From: Mauremys mutica
Lineage: Eukaryota > Chordata > Testudines > Geoemydidae
Assembly: GCF_020497125.1 (NCBI RefSeq)
Contig: NC_059074.1
Span: forward strand, 192,319,415-192,383,414
Direction: 5' to 3'
Length of the DNA stretch: 64,000 nucleotides
The notes under the pieces were generated by a model. The model was not told the origin of the DNA and made no database searches. It worked only from the letters and a program-made list of their open reading frames with translations. Positions 20,568 to 28,770 of the stretch are shown piece by piece (the stretch's first letter is position 1; every line of letters begins with the position of its first letter). The translations under genes were made by a program, and so were the position numbers.

Positions 20568-20949
20568 TTTACATTTGTGATGAAGTTACAATCTCCACCT
20601 TGCCATGCACCTGCCCTAAGCTGGCACAGTGTCCCTGAGGAGAGCAGCTGCCCCAGAACATAGAGACCCAAAGGGGAAGGAGCTTTAATGGGCAGCAATG
20701 AGAAGCTGCTTAGAGACCCTGGTGAGGGGCACAAGGAGCATTCATACAAAACTTTATGCAAACTCCTCACTTCATTACACATGAGTTGTAACCAGAGTTC
20801 ATGGAGGACAAGTGGGGGAAGAAAGAACACACAGAAAAAAAATCGGCATTTCACCAAACACAGGTGAAAAGAAACAACATGAAGTCTCCTTCCCCCACCC
20901 CATTTCCTGCCTTCTTGTTCTCAGCAAGAAAGAACTGGAACTAGGGCTC
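20568..20949. other. No gene seen
   Basis: Between the Penelope fragment and the next DNA element. Short frames only. Confidence 0.35.
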
Positions 20950-20957
20950 ACGCTCAG

Positions 20958-22047
20958 CAGGGCCGGTGTAACCACTAGGCAAACTAGGCAGTCACATAGG
21001 GCGCCAAGATTTGGGGGTGCCAAAAAGCAATGCCCCCCAAAAAATTTTACACTACAGTGGAGTCACATCTTACACGGGGCTTAGGTTCTAAAGTCAGCGC
21101 AAAAGAGGAAAAATCACATATAGTGAAAATTTCCATAAATTACAGTACACACAGTATACACTAGAACAGGGGTCCTCAACCTACGGCATACGTGCCAAAG
21201 GTGGCATGTGAGCCAATTTTAAAAAAAAAAATTCACTCAGCCGGCAGCGGGCTGAGCGGGCTGGCGGCCGGGACCCCGGCTGGCAGGCTCCAGCGGCCGG
21301 AACACCAGACCAGTAGCAGGTTGAGGCTGCTGCCAGTCTGCGGTTCCGTCTGCCAGTGCCTGCTAGCCGGAGTCCCGGCTGCCAGTCCCGCTCAGCCTGC
21401 TCAACCCACTACCAGCTGGGGTCCCAGCCACCAGCCCCGCTCAGCCCTCTGCCAGCCGCGGTGCCAGCTGGCGGCTCTGCTCAGCCATCTGCTGGCATGG
21501 TTTGGGGTTCCGTTCACCCAGGGTTCCGTCCACCGGCCTGGGGTTCCGTTCACCCAGGGTTCCGTCCGCCGGCCTGGGGTTCCGTTCACCCAGTTCAGCA
21601 GGAGGCTGAGCTAAGCCGCCGGCTGGGACCTCGGCTGACAGCAGGTTGAGGTTCCAGACGCCAGCCCCGCTCAGCCTGCTGCCGGTCTGGAGTTCCAGCT
21701 GCCGGCCCCTTGCCATTCGGGGTCCCGGTCGCCAGTCTCGCTCAGCCTCCTGCTGGCCTGGGGTTCTGTTCACCCAGTTCGGCAGCAGGCTCAGCGGCAG
21801 CTGGGACCCAAAGCTTGCCATAAATTTTTTATTTTTTTAAATAAATAAGCAGCTCCCGTGCCACCTTTGGCACGATTTTCCTCTTAGGCACTGACCTTAG
21901 AACCTAACCCCTGCGTAAGATGTGAACCTAACCCCTGCGTAAGATTCATTTTTGAAACTTTATAATACGCGATACTCCAGGGGGAGGGGAAAGTGGAGGT
22001 GGGGGCGCCAGGTGGAAGTTTCGCAAAATATCCTTGCACCGGGCCTG
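20958..22047. mobile_element. hAT-type element with exact 8-bp duplication ACGCTCAG and nested palindromes
   Basis: Outer ends are CAGGGCCGGTG and CACCGGGCCTG. ACGCTCAG flanks at 20950-20957 and 22048-22055. Inside lies a second inverted pair (GTCACATCTTACACGGGG near 21062 against CCCCTGCGTAAGATGTGA near 21905). A third inverted pair (GTGCCAAAGGTGGCA near 21191, GTGCCACCTTTGGCAC near 21859) lies within that. The core has tandem GGTTCCGTTCACCCAGG units at 21518-21590. No transposase is present. The structure suggests elements inserted into one another. Confidence 0.8.
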
Positions 22048-22055
22048 ACGCTCAG

Positions 22056-23100
22056 GAAAATGGCTCACATCCCTGTAGCCATCGCCAAAGCAAGCAGCAG
22101 TGCGGAAATATCTGCCTAACATTTGAACTTTGCATTGGAAGGTCTGGCTACGGGGTGGGGCGGGGCAGGGGGGAGACACTAAGGCATATTTTGGGGTGGC
22201 TATAACTCATGTGCATTTCCCCCCAGGGCAGCAGTGACACCTGGTGGCCAGTTATGGTAATGCACAGAATGTTTCCCCTGGAGCAGCAGTGACATTTGCA
22301 CTAGCATGGATGGGTATGGCAGAGAAGCTAGTCAAATTTTGGGGTATTTATAAGCCGCCGCATGACCTCTCCCACTGCCATCCCTGAGAGTAACAGCCTT
22401 CTGCTCTCATCTGACATTCCCTGGCATCTGTCTCAAAGACAGGCTGGCCTACCTCTCAGTCTCAGGCCAGAGCTGAAACTATTCTCTATCTGTTCTCCCT
22501 TGCAGAAAATAAAACCCATAAAGATCAAATTCGTGGCAGAAACTTTAATGGTATACGTCTCTGGTGCTTGCTATTCCAAACGGACTTTTCCTACATCTCC
22601 CCAAAGCAGGCATGGCTACTCCACCACACAAAATCATCACCCTGCACAGCATTCTATTCTCCTTGTCCCTGGCCTTTACCCCACAGGGGTTTGCCCTACT
22701 GTAGATGGGCTCAGCCAAGGCTCATCCCTCCGCGGGGCTGTGGGGTATCCCACCGCCTCGCAATAGTTCGCTATGGGCCCAGGCTCTAAGTCAGGGCAGG
22801 GCAGCAACCAAACAATTGGGAGCTCAGGCTTCTGAGTGTCTGGAGCGAGGGGGAGATTGCCACCCGTGAGTGGGGTGGCAGGGGGGATGCAGGCCCACTC
22901 GCTCCACTGCATCCCAGCCTGGGGCCCTAGCAGTGGCAGGAGACTTGCTGCTGTGTCAGTGGGGATCCTAACCGCAACACACTGACATGGGTTCTGGCTG
23001 AGCTGCAGCCAGACCAGGGTCGACTGCCCCCAGGCTACTTCCAGACTCCCCCTCATAGGGTACCTGGGTTAGGGCGGTGTCCTCAGAGGTTTCCGGCACC
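22056..23100. other. No gene seen; host flank of the young retrovirus
   Basis: Includes a CCACCAGGTGTC word near 22236 (minus strand) that only partly fits CTCF. A segment around 22730-22765 (GGGGCTGTGGGGTATCCCACCG) recurs near 28980-29010 on the far side of the retrovirus. No coding assignment. Confidence 0.35.
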
Positions 23101-23105
23101 ATCGG

Positions 23106-23387
23106 TGTTGAGAATATTTTGCTAGCTTGGCAGCTGGTAGTGTGGGAAGCTAAGATGTTTAGGTTTTTAGGATGGGTTAATTAGGCTTTGAGCTTTGTTT
23201 TGAGAAGTTGGCCTTGGCTAGTTTTATGAAGTTACAGCTGCGGGTGTGTTAAATTTGTTAACCAATTAGCAATTGCTTGCTTGCCTGCTTTAAGAGTATA
23301 AAGAGCATGCTGGAAATGAATAAAGTACTCTCTGCTTATGATCACATGGGTTGTCAGACTCTGTCCCTGCTCCTCTGCGATGCAACA
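23106..23387 (+). repeat. 5' LTR (282 bp)
   Basis: Begins TGTTG and ends CAACA. It has a TATA-like GAGTATAAAGAGC near 23295 and a polyadenylation signal AATAAA near 23320. It is short, like alpha- and some betaretroviral LTRs. By eye identical to 28198-28479. Confidence 0.93.
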
Positions 23388-23389
23388 AA

Positions 23390-23407
23390 TGGTGACCCCG
23401 ACGTGAT
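23390..23407 (+). other. Primer-binding site for tRNA-Trp
   Basis: TGGTGACCCCGACGTGAT, two bases after the LTR, is complementary to the 3' end of vertebrate tRNA-Trp as I recall it. This is the primer used by avian sarcoma-leukosis viruses, whereas known betaretroviruses mostly use tRNA-Lys. Confidence 0.88.
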
Positions 23408-23453
23408 TGAATGAGGACAGTGTTGGTGGCCTGAACTGAAAGGAGGAAAAGGA

Positions 23454-23680
23454 GGCGCACCTGAGTCTCAGTGTCGAGCGGCTAGGAGCCGCAGGGCGTC
23501 CGAAAAGAGGGGCGCACCTGAGCTCAGTGTCGAGCGGCGGCCGCAGGGCGTCCGAAAAGAAGGGCGCACCTGAGTTCAGTGTCGAGCAGCTAGGAGCCGC
23601 AGGGCGTCCGAAAAGAGGGGCGCACCTGAGCTCAGTGTCGAGCGGCAAGCCGCAGGGCGTCTGAAAAGGGAGGCACACCC
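23454..23680 (+). repeat. Four tandem leader units, each with a GC hairpin
   Basis: Units of 52-58 bp start at about 23454, 23512, 23564 and 23620, each with GCGCACCTGAG, CAGTGTCGAGC, a GC stem-loop, GCAGGGCGTC and GAAAAG. The stem-loops are GCGGCTAGGAGCCGC, GCGGCGGCCGC, GCAGCTAGGAGCCGC and GCGGCAAGCCGC. Stems persist although loops vary. The position between primer site and gag is where packaging and dimerisation signals lie. A fifth partial unit starts near 23672. Confidence 0.8.
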
Positions 23681-23703
23681 CAGCCCAGAGGTGAGCAGCT
23701 AAC

Positions 23704-25746
23704 ATGGGAACCGCTGCATCAGCGGAAGAAAGGACGGTGCATGAATATTTGATGCGCATCGCGGAGCGGCAGGGAGAGAAGCTCCCCTCTGATAAGTTAT
23801 CCCGTCTGCTGCGGTGGGGACGGAGAAGGGGACTTTCTGTTCAACCAAGTACAATTTTTGATAAAACTGTTTGGGAGCGGCTAGGCTCCGAGCTTTGGAA
23901 GTCGGTGGCTCGGGGCAATAAGGAGGCCTTCTCCCTGAGTCCAGTATGGAATAAGGCGAAGGAGATAGTAGAAACTCTCGCGGCCGAGGCAGGAGTGCAG
24001 GCGGCCCTTTCTGAGCTTTGCCGCCCAACGCCCGGAATGCCTTCTGTGTTGCCGGTTGGAGCCAGAGAGTTTTTCGGTGGTAAGGACACGGTGATACCTT
24101 TGGCTTCCAACCCCTACCCTATGGATGATGTTGCCCCTGCTACGGCCCCACTACCCTCCAATGTGGCTATCGGCCCCGACATGATTGATCCTGCTACGGT
24201 CCCGTTACCCCCCGATACGCCCGAGCCTATGGAGACAGCCTTGCCGTATGCACCCCCTCCAAAGCCATGCCGTGTCCACGGGGCCTGGGGGTGCCTCGAT
24301 TGCGGGGGGACAGAGGAGGCTCGGGTGGAACGTGTGCCATCAAACCCATATCCCGATTTGACTACGTTTACTCAGTTTACTCAGTTTGATGCCTTCTATA
24401 AGGAGATGGAGCGCCAGGGTCGACAGCTGCAGCATATGTGTGATAAGTTGGACCAATTGGAAAGTTCTCCACCTGGATCATCGCGGTCGCATCTTCACAA
24501 GTGCTTTCATTCAACTCGCCCCCCCGCCCCGCCTGGCCCCGGGGACCCTCCAACTGGAGACCCTCCGGATCCGGTACAGCGCTGGCATGGGGTTTTAAGA
24601 GAAGCCATCCTTGAAGGTCTAACACCTGAGGCCTTTCCGGTGATTACGCCAGACCCTCAACACCCTAATCATAGACGGTGGGCCCCTTTGGACTGGAAGT
24701 TGATCCGTGAGGCACAGAAATCGATCATGGCTTATGGACTAGATAATCCGTATGTACAGTCTATCATTGAACAGGTATTTGCTGGCCAAGCAATGTGTCC
24801 GTACGATGCGATTAAGCTAGCTGACATGCTTCTTACACCTACACAGAAACTGTTGTGGAAAGATGATTGGGCTAAGAGAGTTGACTTGGCTCTTGTCCGC
24901 AATTTGGATTTACCGGATGGTGATCCTCGGCGCGTGGCCACTGCTGATATGTTTTTGGGAGCCGGTCGCTTTGTTGACCCGCATTTGCAAGTTCGCCTTG
25001 AACCCCGGATCCTGCAGCAATCACAGGAACTGGCCTTGGCTGCCTTTAAAGCGGTGCCCCAGATGGGGAAGCCGACCCCTCCCTATGCTAAAATTACACA
25101 AGGCCCATCGGAACCGTATTCCACCTTTTTGGATCGCCTTCGAGAGGCTATTGATAGATCTCCTAATCTGACGCCAGAGGCCAGAACTGCAGTTGGACTT
25201 GATCTTGCCACCCAGAATGCAAATCCCACTTGCCGCCGTATATTAGCCACCTTGCCCAAGACTGCGACCCTGATGGAAATGATTGAGGCATGTGGTAGGG
25301 CCGCTATGCTTGAGGAGACGGATAAGGCGGCAATTCATGCTAAGGCACAGGCCTCTGCACTGGCCGTGGCGTTACAACCCCTGCTCGGGCGACAGCGGGG
25401 GGCTAGAAGACCGACCCGGCCAGCCGGCCCCTGTTTTGGTTGTGGAAAACCCGGGCATTTCCGGCGGGACTGCCCTATGCAAAATGGGCAGCAGGCCTCT
25501 GATGTGTCACCCGAAGCTGCAACTGGCGCTTGCACACGATGTGATAAGTTTGGACATCGCGCCGCCGACTGTTGGGCGCGTTACACGAAGGATGGAACAC
25601 CGCTGCCGGGAAACGGATCGCGGAGCGCCCCTCGGAGGAGCGCGACGACACAAGTGCCTCCACCTGCCAACCCGGCTGCCTGGAACACCTCACCGGAGCA
25701 ACCCGTGGCAGTGCCGGAGTGGACTTGGCCACAGCGACAGATGTAG
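23704..25746 (+). CDS. gag: Gag polyprotein (680 codons, intact)
   Basis: Structural precursor of the particle. The start AACATGG is a good initiation context and gives M-G-T-A-A-S, an N-myristoylation signal for membrane targeting. A matrix-like region covers residues 1-110. A Pro-rich linker follows, with YAPPP near 181 but no PPxY late motif. A short coiled coil lies at about 225-255. Capsid runs from about 310 to 545, with the major homology region ITQGPSEPYSTFLDRLREAI at about 464-483. Nucleocapsid has two CCHC knuckles, CFGCGKPGHFRRDC (577-590) and CTRCDKFGHRAADC (610-623). The layout is beta/alpha-like. The frame is open throughout, and its 3' end overlaps the dUTPase frame by 175 bases and carries a frameshift site. 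Confidence 0.95.
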   Translation: MGTAASAEERTVHEYLMRIAERQGEKLPSDKLSRLLRWGRRRGLSVQPSTIFDKTVWERLGSELWKSVARGNKEAFSLSPVWNKAKEIVETLAAEAGVQAALSELCRPTPGMPSVLPVGAREFFGGKDTVIPLASNPYPMDDVAPATAPLPSNVAIGPDMIDPATVPLPPDTPEPMETALPYAPPPKPCRVHGAWGCLDCGGTEEARVERVPSNPYPDLTTFTQFTQFDAFYKEMERQGRQLQHMCDKLDQLESSPPGSSRSHLHKCFHSTRPPAPPGPGDPPTGDPPDPVQRWHGVLREAILEGLTPEAFPVITPDPQHPNHRRWAPLDWKLIREAQKSIMAYGLDNPYVQSIIEQVFAGQAMCPYDAIKLADMLLTPTQKLLWKDDWAKRVDLALVRNLDLPDGDPRRVATADMFLGAGRFVDPHLQVRLEPRILQQSQELALAAFKAVPQMGKPTPPYAKITQGPSEPYSTFLDRLREAIDRSPNLTPEARTAVGLDLATQNANPTCRRILATLPKTATLMEMIEACGRAAMLEETDKAAIHAKAQASALAVALQPLLGRQRGARRPTRPAGPCFGCGKPGHFRRDCPMQNGQQASDVSPEAATGACTRCDKFGHRAADCWARYTKDGTPLPGNGSRSAPRRSATTQVPPPANPAAWNTSPEQPVAVPEWTWPQRQM

Positions 25747-26798
25747 TTTTAGAGACTGACAAGGTTCAAGTTCTTCCTTCCAACATCGATGGTCCATTGG
25801 GATTTGGACTGAATGCCCTTTTGATTGGCCGTTCGTCAACATCGAAACAAGGTATTTTTGTTTTGCCTGGCCTTATTGATGCCGACTATACGGGGAATAT
25901 TGGGATAATGGTACGTGCCCTCTGTCCCCCTGTGACTATAACTGCTGGTACACGTCTTGCTCAGTTAATACCTTTCAAGGGATGTGTGCCCCGATCGACC
26001 CCGATTGACCGCGGGTCTCGAGGGTTTGGATCCACTGGCCCTCCCCAAACTGCCTTTGCTATGGACATCACTTCGCGCAAGCCCACCCGAACTGCTCGGC
26101 TTCAGGGATCCGATGGGCGGCAAATCACTCAGGAAGCTTTTATTGGGGATGCAATGCAGAGTGGGGTAACTGAGGCACCTGGGACGACAGAGGTAGAAGA
26201 TACTGTGTTTACCTTGGAATCAGAGCACACTGAAGCGGTTGCAGCTGAGGCCCCCATGCAGAATGATGTAGGAGATGCGCCATCTAACCTAGTATCAGAA
26301 TGCCCAGGGGCAGTTGTAAATGGGGCCCCTTTACAGAGCGACATGTGTCCTCAAGAACTGCCTGTGTGTGGAAAGGGAGACGAAGAGGAGCAAGGGAATT
26401 TAGCTGTGCAGCTGGCAGATACTGGCTCACCCATTTTTAGTATTGAAAGCTCTGGGGCTCAAAAAACATTTGTGCCTGTTACAGCTGCAGCAATTGAAGA
26501 ACAAATCATTGCAGAAACTGTAACATCTATGGAAACCTCAGCTGAAACTTTAAAGCCTTTAGAAGCAGTGCCTGGAAAACTATTTCCTGAACTAGTCCAA
26601 GATATTGCCACTGCTCATTCGGGATTTGAGGCTGCAAGCAGTAGCAGTGAAGCAATTGCAACTGTGTTAGTATCAGAGATGTCTGCTGCAGTGGTGGATG
26701 GAATGTCTGAAAGAGCCACACGATGTACACAACCTGGGCCCCTGGAGGAAAGTTGCTTGTTTGCTATGCCAGGATTCTTTTTGTTTGATCCTCCCTGA
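25572..26798 (+). CDS. Retroviral dUTPase fused to an unidentified C-terminal domain (Pro frame)
   Basis: Probably made only by -1 frameshifting from gag; the coordinates give the open frame. Residues 46-156 form a betaretrovirus-type dUTPase, which hydrolyses dUTP to dUMP: GSAGVDLA (46-53), GRSS (86-89), GLIDADYTG (100-108), GTRLAQLI (126-133) and RGFGSTG (150-156). The usual GEI after motif 3 is GNI here. A protease should follow, but its similarity ends near residue 173-180, before any catalytic DTG/DSG. From there to residue 408 the protein is Ala/Glu/Val/Ser-rich with no retroviral feature, ending FFLFDPP. I cannot name this tail; it may be captured host coding sequence. The tail has no stops over about 230 codons. 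Confidence 0.88.
   Translation: MGALHEGWNTAAGKRIAERPSEERDDTSASTCQPGCLEHLTGATRGSAGVDLATATDVVLETDKVQVLPSNIDGPLGFGLNALLIGRSSTSKQGIFVLPGLIDADYTGNIGIMVRALCPPVTITAGTRLAQLIPFKGCVPRSTPIDRGSRGFGSTGPPQTAFAMDITSRKPTRTARLQGSDGRQITQEAFIGDAMQSGVTEAPGTTEVEDTVFTLESEHTEAVAAEAPMQNDVGDAPSNLVSECPGAVVNGAPLQSDMCPQELPVCGKGDEEEQGNLAVQLADTGSPIFSIESSGAQKTFVPVTAAAIEEQIIAETVTSMETSAETLKPLEAVPGKLFPELVQDIATAHSGFEAASSSSEAIATVLVSEMSAAVVDGMSERATRCTQPGPLEESCLFAMPGFFLFDPP
25608..25614 (+). promoter_or_regulatory. -1 ribosomal frameshift site G GGA AAC
   Basis: GGGAAAC lies in the gag/dUTPase overlap in the correct phase (gag reads GGA AAC). It is the same heptamer as the Mason-Pfizer monkey virus gag-pro site as I recall it. 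A GC-rich hairpin (GCGCCCCTC near 25623 with GAGGAGCGC near 25633) begins about eight bases downstream, a typical stimulator spacing. After slippage the ribosome enters the dUTPase frame. Confidence 0.85.
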
Positions 26799-28185
26799 AT
26801 GATTTACTTGATTGAGATAATTTTTGCTTTGCCTGAATGTATAGGATGATGTCCTGATAATTTCCCCCGTAGAACTTGAACCACGATGGTGGTGGAACAG
26901 GAGAAAAAACACTCACATCATTGATATTGCCAGTGTCTAGAAATTCCTGACTAAAAAGACATTGAGAACTGACCCTGGTAAAGAAGCAAAGAATTGCACA
27001 CTGGCAGGAAAAAATTTGGGACTCCTACTAAAAACTGTGGTATTGATTGGATTTTGGGGTTTATTTTGCAGGCTGCGCCCTGTGTTGTGGAATTTTTTTT
27101 TAGCATGTATTGCCCTCCCTAATTGGATTGTAAATGATATTACCCCTCCCCATTACTAACCCCTGTTTTTTAGAGCCTATTTGTTTTTTGTTTTTAAAGT
27201 TTGAGAAAATTCGGCCTAAAGGTTTGTTGAGTATTCTTAAAGCGGGGAGTTGTAGGCATAAATCTAGGAAATTTGGGAGAATGGCTTTGAATTTATGTGA
27301 CCCAAAATACCTTTATGTAAAGTGCTTTGGATCGGGCCCAGGCAGGCACGCAATAGATAGAGAACTTGAAGAAGAAAAAAGGATCGGGCCCAGGCGGCGG
27401 GCAACAGACAACAAGCTTGGAATACTGGTTGATAACCTTGAGGGTGTAGTTGATAGAAAAGGTAATTAACTACTAGCGAGTAATGTTAGGCAGAGTACAA
27501 AGTTAACTCTGTGGTTGCTGGAGGGAATAGCAGTTGAATTTAGAAGTAAGTCAGGATGCAATTGTATTACTGTACATGATTTAATTGATGATGTAATTTT
27601 CCTTTTTTTTTGCCTGATGGTACTAAGGGTATTTGTATATTGTATGTAATGATTGATTGCCCAGTAGGGGTAGTTTTGTTTTGTTTTTTAGATATTAAGA
27701 AAATTGGTGTTAGCTGCATAGCATTTTATGTACCATGCATTTATTTACAGAGTTAAATTTATGTTATGTGTTTTTTGTTTTGTTTTGTGGTGTTTGTTTG
27801 TTTGTTGTTGTTTTTTTTTCTCTCTGGCCAGAATTGTTTTTTGCGTTTTATGTGGTTTATGTTGTGTTTTTTCTAGGACCCCCCCTCCCTCAGTGTCAGT
27901 TTGATCGCCTGACATCTGAGGGATGAGTTGGTAATAGAAGGTTGCCACAAGTTGGTGTGCAATAGAGAAGGGGGGAATCCTGTAGAATTTACACCATTTA
28001 TTTGTTGTGCTTTGTTTTTGTTTGGTGTTGTTGGGGTTATGTTAAGAATTGCATGGTTATATAGGTTGGCTTTATAAAGTTTTAATTTTGGTTTGTGATA
28101 GATTGTGGTGTTATGTTGTTATAAGTTGGAAATGTTTTGCTAATGTTTTTATTTCTTTTTCTTTCCCTCCTTTTTGATTTTGGGT
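26799..28185 (+). other. Non-coding 3' part of the provirus, origin unknown
   Basis: AT- and T-rich sequence between the end of the dUTPase fusion and the polypurine tract, without long frames. Small frames at 26962-27159 (hydrophobic, VVLIGFWGLFC) and 27134-27469 have no recognisable retroviral motif. GGATCGGGCCCAGGC is repeated at 27328 and 27381. A weak splice-acceptor-like TTTATTTTGCAG ends at about 27071. It could be captured 3' UTR or intron, or a decayed env. Confidence 0.5.
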
Positions 28186-28197
28186 AGAGGGGGGAGG
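28186..28197 (+). other. Polypurine tract
   Basis: AGAGGGGGGAGG immediately before the 3' LTR; priming site for plus-strand DNA synthesis. Confidence 0.9.
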
Positions 28198-28479
28198 TGT
28201 TGAGAATATTTTGCTAGCTTGGCAGCTGGTAGTGTGGGAAGCTAAGATGTTTAGGTTTTTAGGATGGGTTAATTAGGCTTTGAGCTTTGTTTTGAGAAGT
28301 TGGCCTTGGCTAGTTTTATGAAGTTACAGCTGCGGGTGTGTTAAATTTGTTAACCAATTAGCAATTGCTTGCTTGCCTGCTTTAAGAGTATAAAGAGCAT
28401 GCTGGAAATGAATAAAGTACTCTCTGCTTATGATCACATGGGTTGTCAGACTCTGTCCCTGCTCCTCTGCGATGCAACA
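28198..28479 (+). repeat. 3' LTR (282 bp)
   Basis: By eye identical to the 5' LTR over all 282 bases, and followed by the ATCGG target duplication at 28480-28484. Confidence 0.93.
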
Positions 28480-28489
28480 ATCGGTTCCT

Positions 28490-28770
28490 CCGGGTAGGAG
28501 GCGAGGGGTAGGCTCAGCTGCTCCTCAGGGTAGGTGGCCGGGGGTAGTCTGGGCGGCTCCTCGGGGTAGCTGGCCGGGGGTAGGCTCGGCAGCTTCTCAG
28601 GGTAGGTGGCCGGGGGTAGGCTGGGCTGCTCCTTAGGGTAGCTGGCCGGGTGTAGGCTGGGCGGCTCCTCGGGGTAGCTGGTCAGGGGTAGGCTCGGCGG
28701 CTTCTCAGGGTTGCTGGCCAGGGGTAGGCTGGGCGGCTCCTCGGGGTAGCTGGCCGGGGGTAGGCTGGGC
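28490..28770. repeat. 36-bp minisatellite, about eight copies
   Basis: Units of the type GGGTAGCTGGCCGGGGGTAGG plus CTGGGCGGCTCCTCG repeat every 36 bases. The 12-codon periodicity in frames across it is a consequence. It starts within about 10 bp of the retroviral target site. Confidence 0.9.

Larger units (their letters stand above)
23106..28479 (+). mobile_element. Young, defective betaretrovirus-like endogenous retrovirus: LTR-gag-dUTPase-unknown-LTR
   Basis: A 5374-bp provirus flanked by ATCGG at 23101-23105 and 28480-28484. The two 282-bp LTRs are identical by eye. Order: 5' LTR, tRNA-Trp primer site, repeat-rich leader, splice donor (AG-GTGAGC at 23690/23691), gag, dUTPase frame fused to an unidentified tail, non-coding stretch, polypurine tract, 3' LTR. 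Protease beyond its first residues, reverse transcriptase, integrase and envelope are absent. It cannot replicate alone and must have been mobilised by another virus or ERV. Identical LTRs with open frames imply recent insertion. Confidence 0.93.

Noticed and set aside
22225..22250. Second CTCF site
   Set aside because: CCACCAGGTGTC departs from the core consensus at a key guanine.
26962..27469. Hydrophobic frames in the provirus as an envelope transmembrane remnant
   Set aside because: No furin site, no CX6CC or fusion-peptide motif; the hydrophobic run alone is not enough.
28490..28770. CRISPR-like regular repeats
   Set aside because: Units are contiguous without unique spacers and the genome is vertebrate; it is a minisatellite.
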